Assembly (NCBI GenBank): GCA_011037195.1
Contig: JAAEAF010000098.1
Span: forward strand, 1-64,000
Length of the DNA stretch: 64,000 nt
Source: Triatoma infestans
Taxonomy: Eukaryota; Arthropoda; Insecta; Hemiptera; Reduviidae
Direction: 5' to 3'
Shown: positions 34,765 to 45,879 of the stretch, piece by piece
Numbering within the stretch: position 1 is the first letter of the stretch
Layout of the letters: every line of letters starts with the position of its first letter
Notes under the pieces: generated by a model
Databases searched by the model: none
What the model was told of the DNA's origin: nothing
Seen by the model: the letters and a program-made list of their open reading frames with translations, nothing else
Made by a program: the position numbers and the translations under genes

Positions 34765-35420
34765 GTTGGCAGTGAAGGAACATGGCTGGCGGCAGGTGCG
34801 CGCTGTTACGCCCCATCTCTGGTGATAGAAGCAGGGCCTAGGCGTTTTCGCTGCCTCCGTGGTTGTTGAGCTGCTACTTGCATCGGTGACTTCTCGTCGG
34901 GTAAGCTGCGGTTGCAACCCGCTGGCTGCAAAGTTTGACTCTGCGACTGTAGCTGGAGCTCGAGTCTGATGATCGTCAGGCGCAGTTGCCTGACCTCGTC
35001 CCAGATGTTGACATGGGCGGCGGGGGTTCTTATTGAAGGCGTGTACATTGTCTCGACTGGCCACGCCTGAGAGCTTGTCAGCTACCGCACTAGCTGGCCC
35101 CAGTCGTCATGCTCGGTTGCCAGCAGCACCTCCTGCATCCTCCGGGGAAGCGCCCGTAACCAAAGGAAGTCTGCGGAAGTCTGTCCGAGGAAAGTCTGCG
35201 TGGACGAGGGTCCCTGCCTGCTTGCGCATCTCCCTAAGCAGCTGGTATGCTGTTGGTCTTCTAGCTGCCACTCCCCCAGTAGCCTGCGCAACTTCGTGGC
35301 CTGAGTGACCGAGTAGATGCGGATGGGCGCCTCCTTCACCCTGTTGTAGGGTTGCTGCCCTGGGTTCCGGACGATGTCCTCCACTTGCCAAAGCACGTCG
35401 TAGTCCAGGCTGGCCACTAC
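34765..35420 (-). pseudogene. Gypsy gag (CsRn1 type)
   Basis: The N-terminal half (35417 downward) resembles the helical capsid region (SLDYDVLWQVEDIVRNP, then TQATKLRRLLGEW) and changes frame near 35250. The C-terminal part ends with CFYHQRWGVTARTCRQPC, a C-X2-H-X9-C-X3-C knuckle at about 34780-34833, the unusual CHCC type of the CsRn1 clade. An arginine/glutamine-rich linker precedes it. Confidence 0.8.
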
Positions 35421-35638
35421 GAGGTCAAATTGTTTTCGGTTGATGGAAAGGCGGACCGAAGAGAAGAGGGACTCCAGGTGAATGAACCACAGTTCCGGAT
35501 CACTTTTCTAGAAGCGAGCGCTCCTGTTACTTGCAGCCCAACTAGCAAGCTTTTCTGTTCGGCTAAACGATCCAGGTTACTGCTAGTCGCCTTACATAAT
35601 TGTTCACTCAATATTTCCTCAAGCTGCGTTCTACTGTA

Positions 35639-35648
35639 GGGGTCACCA
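35639..35648 (-). promoter_or_regulatory. Primer-binding site, tRNA-Trp type
   Basis: TGGTGACCCC on the minus strand, one base from the LTR edge, is complementary to the ...GGGGTCACCA 3' end of insect tRNA-Trp. The match stops after 10 bases. Confidence 0.65.
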
Positions 35649-35649
35649 C

Positions 35650-36057
35650 TGTAGGGGCTACAGTCGGGTTAACTGTAACACTAAAACAAACACTGGTCGT
35701 GAAGAAAACACTTTTATTACCACTAGTGAATACTCATACTAATATTCTTGTCTAATGGATACTGATGGAACTGTGGCCTGTAGCCCAATGTCTTTATTTG
35801 TCCACCATCGCCTCCATGGGGAAGGAGCATGTTTCGATTTCCGTTTTTTCTTGGTTGAGCCTTCCTTGCGGGTTCAGCTGGTACCGTCACGGGGGCCTCT
35901 TGAGTATATACTACCCGCACAGTTGAAGCTGGGAGAAGCGGTGGCTCGCTGAGAGGTGCTTTCTGGCTTACATTCCGAAGGCGCCTAGTAGTTGAGGTAG
36001 TGGAACCTCTTGCCCATTACCAGATGGCGCCACAGGGGTAGTGGTACCTATTGACCA
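35650..36057 (-). repeat. 5' LTR of the CsRn1-clade element
   Basis: It begins TGTAGGGGC and ends GACCA on the + strand and is followed directly by the ATCTT target duplication. It carries a short 'gtaccgtcacggg' insertion relative to the other LTR. The divergence between the LTRs shows this is not a recent insertion. Confidence 0.85.
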
Positions 36058-36203
36058 ATCTTCACTGTCTAAATCCTTTTCATCATTCGCGTCTTCTGCT
36101 CTCTTTACAAATGATCTTTAATGTTAGTTTGTTTCCTGATCCTTATAAACTCGTTGTAGAGTTCCTGGTAATTTGTCAGCTCCCATTTCAATTTTCGACT
36201 CTT
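36058..36203 (-). pseudogene. Unrecognised frame, part 5' of gypsy insertion
   Basis: From 36203 one frame reads KSRKLKWELTNYQELYNEF, then IRIRKQTNIKDHL and a stop (36105-36107). In the +1 frame from 36117 it reads FVKRAEDANDEKDLDSED up to the insertion point. A one-base loss near 36110 would explain the switch. Helical then acidic composition. No family recognised; see also 31298-31422. Confidence 0.4.
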
Positions 36204-36326
36204 TCAGCGGATGGGTCAGCATCCAAGAAAGATTATTCTAGTTTTCTAGCTTAGCTTAAGCTTTCCAAAAATTTTTTTTTAATGTCATTTATTAACTTCA
36301 CAATCTTCATCAATGTTTTTCTTCTC

Positions 36327-36550
36327 TTAATCGATTTGATTTACAACTTCTGATACAATTTCCGGCAAATCCGCTTGGTCAATTCCTTTTTCCATCAATA
36401 AATCTTGAACGCCCTCGATAGCCATATTCTGTAAACTATCGCCATCGATCGATTTAGCAAGTTCTAATGTGGTACTAATCTCATTTTCTGACGATTCAAG
36501 CGCGTTTTCTATTTCAACTAACGACTGTAGATGGGGTATTTTATTTTTGG
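36327..36550 (-). pseudogene. Unrecognised frame (SLVEIENALESSENEIS...)
   Basis: An open minus-strand frame with a protein-like composition: SLVEIENALESSENEISTT, LELAKSIDGDSLQNM, EGVQDLLMEKGIDQADLPE and VSEVVNQID then TAA (36327-36329). 'ctacag' at 36525-36530 could be a splice acceptor in front of SLV. AATAAA and a run of A follow within 50 bases of the stop (minus strand), which fits either a true 3' exon or a retroposed copy. Probably the same locus as 36058-36203 and 36621-36887. Confidence 0.4.
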
Positions 36551-36620
36551 ATGTATGTATACATATGTATTGTGTGTAATTTACATTTCAAAATACATAT
36601 ATACAAGCATACGTTAATTA

Positions 36621-36887
36621 TTACAAGTTCAATTTTATAACAGAGTTTTTGCAAATTTCTGGTCTTGTTAGAGTTAAACTGTGTTGTAGGTAGGTGACCC
36701 CGTAGAAAATTGTAATTTTCAACAAAAAATTATTTTCAATATTAAAACCAATACTCATTGCCATAGATCTGTCAGACTCCTGTAAAACTTCCTTTGTGAA
36801 TTGACCAATGAAACAATATGGTTTATTATCTATGATTTTATCCTCGTACCTTGCTTCATTTTGTTGGTTCTGACTGGTTTCAGACAT
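36621..36887 (-). other. Unrecognised open frame (88 codons)
   Basis: A Met-started minus-strand frame: MSETSQNQQNEARYEDKI, then DNKPYCFIGQFTKEVLQESD and SMAMSIGFNIENN. The second half looks intronic (hydrophobic, AT-rich codons). It could be the first exon of the locus continued at 36550 and below. No motif recognised. Confidence 0.35.
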
Positions 36888-36991
36888 TCATCCATCGTGA
36901 GAGTAAGGCTAACAAACGTGTGGAGAGTTGAAATCCACTCTGCTTTAAGTCAGCTGTCTAGAATATGAATAGCCTTACAGAGACGATGGAT
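36886..36991. repeat. Short inverted repeat (stem-loop)
   Basis: Arms 'catccatcgtgagagtaagg' and 'ccttacagagacgatggatg' are inverted with a few mismatches around about 60 bp. This may be a small palindromic transposon or a MITE relic. Confidence 0.5.
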
Positions 36992-37261
36992 GACTATTCA
37001 CCAACAAAATGAAGCGCTAGAATGGATAAAATCGTCGTTGGACCCAACCATATATTCAAATCGTTTGCTTTTTGGGATGTTGTTTTGTCTAATTAGATGC
37101 TTCGTATGTTACTAAGTAATAGTTATTTTCTTTACTCTTTGGAGTCACATATTTTTATCATTCATTTATTCATTGTTCATTTAGTCTAATTCTTCGGTAA
37201 AATCTTATTTCTCAACCACTCTGTACAGCCTTTTCACTTCTTCTAGATGTAGAAATTTAAT

Positions 37262-37561
37262 ACGTAGGTATCAGAGATATTTTCCGTGATAGTCTCCTTC
37301 TTTCTGTAGTTATCGAATGGTTTCGATAATACAGACTTGCCCAGAGCAAAATTAGTCTATACTCTGCATAAACTGAGTATATAAACTGCATTTGCTCAGT
37401 GCATGTCTGTGTTATAAGAAAACAGTAGTGTTTTAAGAAAACAATCTGATGATGCCTGATGATGGGCGATCGTGCGAAACCGGTCGATGACCACAAAAAG
37501 AAGCCAGGCTATCGCGGAAAATATCCCTGATGCTTTCCAGCTCTGCGTACCCAACCACAAC
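37262..37561. mobile_element. Inverted-arm Penelope-type element (~300 bp)
   Basis: The left arm ('tatcagagatattttccgtg') and the right arm ('aaaatatccctgatgctttc') match the arms at 11964 and 12970. Between them is 'acagacttgcccagag', shared with the copy at 23845. The right arm carries CTGATGA, a 4-bp stem with one mismatch, then GAAACCGGTC (about 37446-37480), a hammerhead-like core on the + strand. The tail is 'cccaaccacaaccacgac'. Confidence 0.55.
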
Positions 37562-38610
37562 CACGACAGTATACAGTAGATGATGTAACCCTAATTCTTG
37601 ACATATTTTGTTGCGGTATATCATTAAGGATCTTGAAGGCATTGTTAAATTTGGAACAATGGATATTCCCCTCAAGGTTAAATCAATAAACTTTCTCCCC
37701 AGAGTGTTTTTTTACAATTGATAACTTTCAAAAATAGTATGTATACAGTTACTTTTATTTATTTATTTATTTATTTATATATAGTAAGACAGAAAAGGAC
37801 TGAACAAAAAAAATTATTTATCAATTTCTTTATTTTGTTTCTTAAAATAAAAATCAGCTTGCTTTGTTATTAATCCACTAAGCTTTCTTTTTGTAATTAA
37901 TATTTGTTGCCCAAAAAAGATGAAGCAGATGTTTTATTTTGTATATAAGAGTAGAACAGCTGACTGCATTGAAAAAAATCAAAAGGCACAAAAAAAAAAG
38001 AAATGTTCTAATAGCTTTTTTGCACATGGTGGAATAATATGAGAAATACACATACGCACATACACAAACACAAATATGTACACGCTCATACTTTCTTTAC
38101 TTAAAAATTTGTTTTGAGTAAAATACACTATATCACAATTTAGCAATGAATGTAGTGAGGCTGTGTGTTGCAAATTACGGAAAAGAGAAAAAATAATAAC
38201 ATTTACCCGCTGAAAAAGCAATAAAGAAAAACTGCAAACATTTGCTTGGTTCACTTAAACAAAAAAAAGCATAGCAAGGCAAAGAACACATTAAGCTTGT
38301 AAATTTGTATTACACTTGTATATAAATATATCACGTATTATAATTATTATTTTATTTAATAAATAAATAAAAAAAAGTCACTAACACAACAATAAACTTA
38401 ATAATATTAAAAAATATTGTATAATTAAAGTCATAAAAAACTATTTTTAGTACAAGAAAATAAACGATTGCATGTTTATTTAATTTAATAAATATAGATA
38501 TTTATTTCTGCAATAAAATATATAAATCTATAAAAAGAAAATTTTTTATTACTTATTTTTTTACACGTATTATATTTTATATATATATATATATATATAA
38601 TAAATTAAAT

Positions 38611-38845
38611 GTCCTCACGCGTTGGTCTAGTGGCTAGAAACTCGCGGTGTGAGAATTCAGTGTTCATTTCCGTGAGGGCAAAGTCATTTTTGTCCCAGCA
38701 TCGTGAAAAAAAGTGGGAAGCTACAGTTGGTAGCGCCCTAGGTAGCAAAGGCCGGAACTAAATGGCGAGGAAATTGCGGCGTGCTTACCCCATGCCACCC
38801 ATACAAATCGCCGTCTGGTAAGGCCATGGCCCTTTATTATTTATT
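38611..38845 (+). repeat. tRNA-derived SINE (family C)
   Basis: The head has an A box (TTGGTCTAGTGGCTAGAAAC) and a weak B box (GTGTTCATTTCC). The body includes 'agttggtagcgccctaggta' and 'gcttaccccatgccaccc', ending in a 'ttatttatttatgaataaat' tail. It is unlike the two other SINE families in the window. Confidence 0.65.
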
Positions 38846-39339
38846 TATGAATAAATCAAATAAAGGTTAGTATACGATATATATATATAAATATATAATA
38901 CGAAATTTATAGACAGAAATTGATATCAATTAATAGTTATTGTAGCGATTATCACTAGTGATTAGTATAAAATATCTTGTTGTTTTATGTGCAGGAGATA
39001 ATAAGGGTTGATCAAAAAAATAAATATTCGGGAAGGAGTTTCACATGAGGGGGGTTTGGTATACATAGATCCACCACACCAACCCTCAAAAAAAATCGGG
39101 TGTAAATCGCTTTAAGTTGCAACATTTAAAATGTTTAGTTAGGCTGGCCATAAAAAAAAATGTGCGTCATACATAAATGGGAATCATACCTGAGCAGACT
39201 TATGTGGAGCGCCCTCTGTGAACTCTCAAAATTTGTGTAGTTTAAATTTAAACCTAACTTACAGCCCCCCCCTGCAAAATACGCGAAAATAATTTTATTT
39301 TTTTTATGGAAATATGTTTTAAATAAAAATTATACGTTT

Positions 39340-39690
39340 ATATCTGTGCAGTTAACAAACACTAAATTTAAAGTAAATCGATATGGACGTTTAAGAGAAA
39401 ACTCAAAATCCTACTCTGTAAAATCGCACTTTCGGCCTAAGGACATTTCGGTCAAATAAATTTCTTCAAATGTAGAATACTATTAATGTAATGTTTCTGA
39501 TGTATATTAATTAATATTCTGTAGGTGGTCATACTATACATTGAAGTGGTACCTCAGGGGAAAGCATAATGATACTTTTCCCTCAAAAAATCGATTTTCC
39601 CCAGATAATATTTGAAATAATTTCAACTACCAATAATGAAATCGCGAAAAACTGAAAAAAATACTCATTTGGTTAAGTTGTACATAAGGA
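39340..39690 (-). repeat. Dispersed 'CA-repeat' family copy
   Basis: It has 'tatatctgtgcagttaacaa', 'aagtaaatcgatatggacgt' and 'atcgattttccccagataat' as in the other copies. It passes into the I-clade remnant that follows. Confidence 0.65.
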
Positions 39691-39698
39691 ACATCTGT

Positions 39699-40380
39699 GG
39701 CTTTAGAGGGTGATCTGTGAGATCATTCGTATCATTGAGTGCTGCTATATGGTAGAAAAGTGGCTGGGAGAAGTTAAAGAGATAAGGATATTTTTTTAAA
39801 GTCAAAGCAGCACTGAGAGCTCTAAGTTAGTGGCACTAACTAAGAGTAAGCCGTGTTGGAGCTCTAAGTTATTGGGTGAATGTCGTAGAAGATTTAATGG
39901 CTTCGGTCAGAGAAGCAGAGTGACGGTCTTCTGGATATCCTGGCAAGGTGGGATCCTCATTACCGTTTTGTGGCAACGAGTCAGCAATAGCAGTCACCAA
40001 GCTATTTAGCATTTGGAAACAAGGAGGAGTAGTTTACTGCAGAAGCCCTGAAGAATCACGGTGGGGTGTCGCCTGGCTAAGAGACTTCTAAAAAATTTCA
40101 ATAAGGCAGGGGGATGTGAAGTATCTTCTCTCCTTGAGTAGGATACAACTAAAGAGCCCTGGTAGGTGTATTAGCTGGCCAGCTTGGGTGGCTAGTCATT
40201 CATAAAAAAATGGACATGACGTATAGTATTTTGCGTCAGAACTGTGCCGATGGAGTTGGAGGAAACGGTGTACCACTAACTGGAACAGTGTTCCGTCAAT
40301 ACTAGGTTTCGCATATTTGGGACTCGCATGGAAATGCTTGGAGAATTTAAGGATATCTTAATATATTCTTAGACCGATAT
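39699..40380 (+). pseudogene. I-clade non-LTR remnant (family I-A)
   Basis: It aligns at nucleotide level with 54840-55560 of the 655-codon element: 'cattgagtgctgctatatgg' (RNase H Glu region), 'gccgtgttggagctctaagt', the 'cagaactgtgccgatggagt' knuckle and 'ggtttcgcatatttgggact'. It is 5' truncated with indels and no open frame. Confidence 0.75.
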
Positions 40381-40439
40381 CCTTCGGTTTTTTAGGAGCG
40401 GGGTTTTATTTGTGGACGATAAGAGCACAGTGTCTTAGG

Positions 40440-40587
40440 ACCCGTTCCTTCGGGCAACCATGATTAATTAGATATGTTGCATTTCCGATTGGTGGATTTT
40501 GACCGAAACCTTCGTATCCTAAACTGAATCCCTGGGACCTAAAGTGAATATCAAGTTTGAACTTCCTGCAACTTGTCTTTTTGAGAC

Positions 40588-40626
<39 letters not shown>

Positions 40627-41060
40627 CACAACCATTTCGCTGAAAACTTATTTCTTACTCAAGCGACCTGAAAACCCAATTTTGGTGAATACTTAATTTC
40701 GAAAATTTGACACGATCTTAATATTTCCTCTTACCCACAGTGAGAGAAAGTAAAAATCGGATGTGAAACACTCACCCGACTTGTTCTAACTGCAGTTAAT
40801 ACAATTAAAAAATTGGATACCTTTTTTCTAAACTTGGAAATATTTTTTTCAGTCACCTTAAAATAAATCTAGAGGTGTGGTGCATATAACTAAGTCAGGT
40901 AGTACTTGAAGTCATTACTTCTGTAGTCCAAAAGACAATAATATTGAACAAATAACAATTGAAATTTAACAACAAAGGTTCCTCAGAATTCAACGCCCAA
41001 CATTCTTTAGAGAACACTGAACGATAAGCAAAAAACTCATTGCAAAATACATTTAAACTG
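40440..41060 (-). repeat. Dispersed 'CA-repeat' family copy with (CA)17
   Basis: The perfect CA run at about 40587-40621 is flanked by the family blocks 'tttgaacttcctgcaacttg' and 'cctgaaaacccaattttggt'. The terminal block 'tgtgaaacactcacccgact' follows at 40760. This shows that the CA microsatellite is an internal part of the repeat. The 72-codon C/V-rich frame is an artefact of the CA run. Confidence 0.8.
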
Positions 41061-41500
41061 AGTTGAACTAAAGTTGATAGTTGCGCTATATTATTATAGT
41101 TGTTTTAAAAAGGAATATTAATTTATGCATCATTTCAGTTTTTGCGAAAAAATTTGTACAACAAAAAAATGGTCTGGATAATTTTTCTGATCAACTCTTA
41201 TAATGACAGTGAAAGTTGACAGAGCAGATAGCTGTCACTACGGGGGAGAGCGGTGACAGATTACTTTCATAGTTTTGCCAATCATCTGTCACTGTCTGAC
41301 AGTTTAGAGTGTAATTTACAACGTGTGAAAAGTATGTTAATATATTTTAGATATTTTTCTTGTTTTTTTTTTTTTTTTAATTTGTAATATGGTTCATTTG
41401 TCCTGGTAGATAATTATTTAATTATTTTAAATAACATTTTTTTTCTACAACAGTTGAATAATATTATTATTATTATTCCACCGAAATTAAGGTTACACTT

Positions 41501-41543
41501 TTAATCACTAGAGAGCAAAATACTTTTACTCTCTAGTGATTAA
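41501..41543. repeat. Perfect 15-bp inverted repeat
   Basis: 'ttaatcactagagag' and its exact complement flank 13 bases (41501-41515 and 41529-41543). It lies in a region rich in 'actctcac/gagagt' motifs and may be a transposon end. Confidence 0.55.
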
Positions 41544-43159
41544 TAGTAATCACAATGTTGCCAACTTTCAATAAGAAGAAAAAAAATGCTACTATACGAA
41601 CGTAAAAAAAAATTATAAAAATTAAATTAAAATTTTACTTATCATTATATAATATTTAAGATTCAGATATTAACATAATCTTCTATATAACCTTTCTGAA
41701 AGTAACCTCCTCTGTTCACATTGGATTGACAACATTGTGTTCGTAAGACTTTTTATAAATACAATTATTATTTTATTATTTTTTAACTGTTATAGAAAAA
41801 AAGTATATTTAACCCGAGAGTAAAATTCTTTTTCTACAACTCTGGTTCAGTTGTCACACTCGTGAAACTAATACTGAACTCGAGTGAGTAAAAGTATCAT
41901 TTTACTCTCTCTTGTAAAATAAATAACCATTTTTATGTACTAATACTTTTGTGTTTTTATCATTTTTTATTTACAAATTTTCAATGGTAGTATTTACTGA
42001 TGACTAATAATTTATAAAAAAGGAAGTCTATAATTTATACGAACAATTTGATTCCCTGGAAAGTTTAAGGAAAGAAAAAGATTTAGTTCAGCTTTATGTT
42101 AATATTCAATTGAATTGATTATTATTTAGGATCTAATGTCTTTAAAAGTCCAATATAAATTTTTTTTATCCCAAAAAGTACTCTTCGGAAACAATGGGTC
42201 AGGCACGGCTTTTCTATTTCGCCTCAACCTGTCTCCTATATTAATTATTAAAAGAGCTGAGATGCTTTTTCATTTTTTTTCTTTCATGTTTTGGAAATGA
42301 GTTATAAATTAGTAAAAAAAAAAAAAAGAAAAGAGTTCAAATTTAGGCCTATATGAAAATTGTCTCTGATTTCAAACTGCCGTTAAATTACAATAGAAGA
42401 ACCTATCTATCTAACAGAACTTGTCTTCTTATCTCACTACAGTTAAATTAATTTATATTCCCTCAGTGGTAATATTTCCTGAAGGCCTGTTATTAGTTTA
42501 ATTACTAAGAATTCTAATCTAATAGAGGTCGCTCTAACAACAGCATTGTTGTCCAGAAATGTAGAGCCATTTCTACATTAAACATCTTCACTGTTTGGTG
42601 GTTCCAGCAAAGTAGCTTAAATGAAAATGGGTATTGGGTTGGTAAAGTATGAGGTGGACTGCTTCCTAACGGATTATTTTGAATCCGTGACTAAAGAAAA
42701 ATAAAATTTAATTTTCCAAACTCACCTTTTTATTGTTTTTTACATTTCTAAGAGATCTTTTTTCATATGTTCGAAAGCAGTCTAAAGCCCTTCACAGAGA
42801 TTTACTTCTATTTCTAGTGTATTGAAAGTCAGTTAAACGTAATAAAGATTTTCTTCTATTCGGAACGGACAAATATACTTCCCAGTCAGCCCTGTCTCAT
42901 TAATGTAAAAATACCGAAGCTGATGTCAGATATATCACCGATCATCTACAATTAACCTAAAGCTGAAATATCTACCCTTTTTTTTCAATCAATTATTACT
43001 TTTTCTCTTTTTCCTTTTATTTATTTCTTTATTTTTATTGTTTTAATTAAATTCCCATTATAGTAGAGATTTCTCACATTAAGGTGTGAGAGGCATAATA
43101 TAGACATTAAACTTTGTTATAACTAAAAAAAGAAACAAGAAAATTGTTGACTGTTACAG

Positions 43160-43293
43160 CAACTCGGAACCACGTGTCGAAATGTTTTCCTATAACGAGT
43201 TCAGAATCGGATCTACAAAGGTATCGTACTTCAGCCCTTTGGGATCCTACAGCATCGCTGTCCAATCTCGCTTCGGACAGTTTAAAGCACAAG
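43160..43293 (+). CDS. Host gene exon (5 of 6 seen)
   Basis: A 134-bp exon follows 'gactgttacag' and ends AAG|gtgagt, a consensus donor. Entering in phase 1 it encodes ATRNHVSKCFPITSSESDL, then QRYRTSALWDPTASLSNLAS and DSLKHK, leaving in phase 0. An internal AAG|gtatcg could act as an alternative donor but would change the frame. The Ser-rich 'DPTASLSNLASDSL' looks like a phosphorylatable linker (inference). The frame on the opposite strand here is a shadow. Confidence 0.8.
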
Positions 43294-43365
43294 GTGAGTG
43301 GTTTTGCAATATATTAAAAATACAACGTTAAGAGATCTATATGTTTTTAGTTTTGTTTTTCGACT

Positions 43366-43555
43366 TAAGGCGCATCGTTGGCGTCCGGAGCCTTCTCAGT
43401 GCACTGTCGGCCTCCGGACGGTGTTCTCTCGCTACACAGAACACTGTCCATTACCGAACAGTGAGCTGAAGAGGCTCGAAGGAAGAAAGAATCTAAGGGG
43501 CAACACTGGACTTGAACCCGGGACCAACGTGGTAACACTGAGCAAATCCCTTCCC
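43366..43555 (-). repeat. SINE-A, nearly complete
   Basis: The reverse complement shows the head (TTTGCTCAGTGTTACCACGT; B box GGTTCAAGTCC) and the body with 'ctcactgttcggtaatgg' and 'ggaggccgacagtgcactga'. Confidence 0.8.
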
Positions 43556-44417
43556 AGCTCAATATGTTAAATTTATAAATATTACATAATATTATATGTA
43601 TATGGTTTTACTAATTCGTCTCAAATTTTTTTTTTGTGATTGCGCTTTACTTTACGGAACTGGAGCATCATGGTTTCTAACTTTCGTCCATCTTCAGGAT
43701 ATCCTGGTAAAAAGTTTTAACATAATAGATCCGTACATGCAAAAACCAAGCCATCATACTCACTCAGGATTATGCGTTTTTGATTTCACACTGTTTACCA
43801 AGACATCCTAACAATGGTGATGATGACTCGGATTCCGATCGATCAGTGTAAACTGGCTATCTGGGAAAAAAAGTGGGCTAAGTTTTATGCGGGTTTTGTG
43901 CCGCATAAGAAGAAATAGTTCGTGACAATATCACGTCCCTAGAAGAGATAAATTATTTAATCTATTATTGCAAATGACCTTTGGTACAAAAACTTGAGTT
44001 CTAAGTGCTAAAATTTAATTAATAATTTAATAGCTCTTGCATTTATATTAAATTAATAATTTAGTGATTAATAGGTTCGGAAGTTATAAATTAATTACAA
44101 ACGAATTGATCACCAGTTGCCCGGCCATAATTATTTTTTCTCTTTTTCTTACAAAAATTTAAAAGGACAACTTCAGACTTCATTCTCCACAGACATAAAC
44201 ACTCACTAATGATTATATATTGCACACTATACAACGATTTCATTCTACATACTGATATAGACATCAAAAGAAACCACAGATAGATCAGGTCGCCTGGTTT
44301 TTTTTACTTTATCCATTCCATTTACATATCATCCATTATCCAAATTCTAGCAATCTCTAAAAACCATAAGACCCAAATTTTGTGTCACTTTCTATCTTGC
44401 TGGCTCGTTTTTTCCTA

Positions 44418-44914
44418 CAGGGTGGTCCATATGTCTTGTTACCCCCCACTTTTTTTATTATTTTATAATATAATGCAATACAATCATATAAATAATGTGG
44501 TACTATGGTTTCAACTATGTTTACGCATGTTTACTCATCCAGAAGGTCAGTATGACCACCATTATTTTCGTGGCACAAAATGATGCGGCGCCATGACCTA
44601 TGTGATATTTTACGCAGCATGTCGTCTACGCATGTCATTATCACTGAGCTCGTTGACGGTTGTTGGTTTAAAGGCTTTCAATCCCAGATCCTTCTTCATG
44701 TGTCGTAACATTGTTGTTTTCGGGATTCCTAGCTCAGAAGACCGTTTGCGCAGTGACTTTTGTGGTGACCGAAGCCCAGAGGCCTCCACTCCTGCACATG
44801 TGTCCTGTTGTTTGGATGGTGGTCCAGGTCTCGGTTTGTCTTTAATAGATCCCAACAAAAACAGTTTCTTCTCCGTTAGCGTCTCTGGGGTAACAAGACA
44901 TATGGATCACCCTG
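44418..44914. mobile_element. Tc1/mariner-type MITE with TA duplication
   Basis: 28-bp terminal inverted repeats (CAGGGTGGTCCATATGTCTT... and its complement, one mismatch) are flanked by TA at 44416-44417 and 44915-44916. Inside, on the minus strand (44610-44858), is an N-terminal fragment of an IS630/Tc1-type transposase: the basic RPGPPSKQQ region, then ELGIPKTTMLRHMKKDLGLK, a helix-turn-helix DNA-binding segment. The DDE/D catalytic core is absent, so the element would depend on another transposase. Confidence 0.88.
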
Positions 44915-45379
44915 TACTTTTGGTTGGTATTTTCTCATTCATACTGATCCATACTGAAGATGCTGTGGCTGTTGTAAGCGCAAGGTATACGGGAATGTCG
45001 GAACTAAGATGATCCAAATCATCCGATTAAAACTTCGATCTTCTTTTACCACTTGACTATTACATATTGACGTCATGCTAAGTGCCGAATTGCTTTTTCC
45101 CCAACTTTAATAGACACGTTTCTCGTTTTAAACGTGTAGAAAAATCTGCGAAAAGAAAATAACTTTCTACTTTCTCTTAATGCTACTTCTCTTTCTACTT
45201 TCTCGGTTTCTCAAATTGAGTCTCTCAAATTCTCAATCTCTCGGAAATACATGTTTACGAAAAATTTAGCAAATGGGTGCATATGCGTGTGTGTAGTAAC
45301 AGAATATCAACAAAAAACGAAAAACCGCGGGAAGCTCAAACTTAATAGTCCGTTTAGGAACTCCCATCGCATCAGAATG

Positions 45380-45840
45380 AAGGTTTCTGGCAAAATCCTC
45401 AACCGGAAGTGCGACTTTACTGAATTATTTTTTTTTCAGCTTTTCCCAATTTTCATAGAAAACGGCTCCAACGATTTCCCTTTGAACGTCGTACACTATT
45501 TACACCTATTTTACACCTTCAAGTTTTGTTCGAAAAATTTTCCCAGAAATATTGTTTTTTTGTGGGTAGTGGGGGAACAGTAGCGTTAAGCTTCCTAGCT
45601 TCCTTATGTCACTTCAATACAATATATGTTTCTACCATCTTTGCCAGAATTCCAAATTTGAAAAAAATCGGTAAACCGGAAGTGCGTCTTTGCAGAGTAT
45701 GTTTATGAGATTTTGGGAATTTTCTTGAAAACCTTTGTAACGATTCACTTTAAACTAGGCATGCTGCTAACTGCATAGATATAAACGTATCACTTTTATT
45801 TGAAACATTTAAAAAACAAAAATCTGGTGTGAAACACTCA
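45380..45840 (+). repeat. Dispersed 'CA-repeat' family copy
   Basis: Blocks 'ctcaaacttaatagtccgtt', 'gaaaacggctccaacgattt' and 'aaccggaagtgcgtctttgc' match the family. It ends with the terminal block 'tctggtgtgaaacactcaca' at about 45822. Confidence 0.75.
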
Positions 45841-45879
45841 CAAGACTTTCACATACATAGCTACATAATCTGTAGTTTT

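Larger units (their letters stand above)
31423..36057 (-). mobile_element. CsRn1-clade Ty3/gypsy LTR retrotransposon
   Basis: An element of about 4.6 kb in minus orientation. It has two LTRs (31423-31814 or to 31832, and 35650-36057), a primer site matching the tRNA-Trp 3' end, a CHCC gag knuckle, and protease, RT, RNase H and integrase signatures in the gypsy order. The direct repeat ATCTT at 31418-31422 and 36058-36062 is the target duplication. The CHCC knuckle plus tRNA-Trp primer is characteristic of the CsRn1 clade (Kabuki/CsRn1 type). All coding regions carry frameshifts or stops and there is no env frame, so it is a dead copy. The right LTR lacks about 20 bp present at the outer repeat of the left one. 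Confidence 0.9.
28255..43159 (+). other. Intron (14.9 kb)
   Basis: This is the largest gap between visible exons. It holds the CsRn1 element and its interrupted host frame, SINEs and non-LTR remnants. The spans 29540-30400, 37565-38600, 38850-39330 and 41060-43150 are AT-rich with simple repeats (TA runs at about 30797-30848 and 38577-38600, (ATTT)n near 37750) and show nothing else I can name. Phases on both sides agree (1 to 1), so no coding exon is required here. Confidence 0.55.

Noticed and set aside
40406..40624. Cys/Val-rich 72-codon frame
   Set aside because: The repeated residues come from the CA microsatellite.
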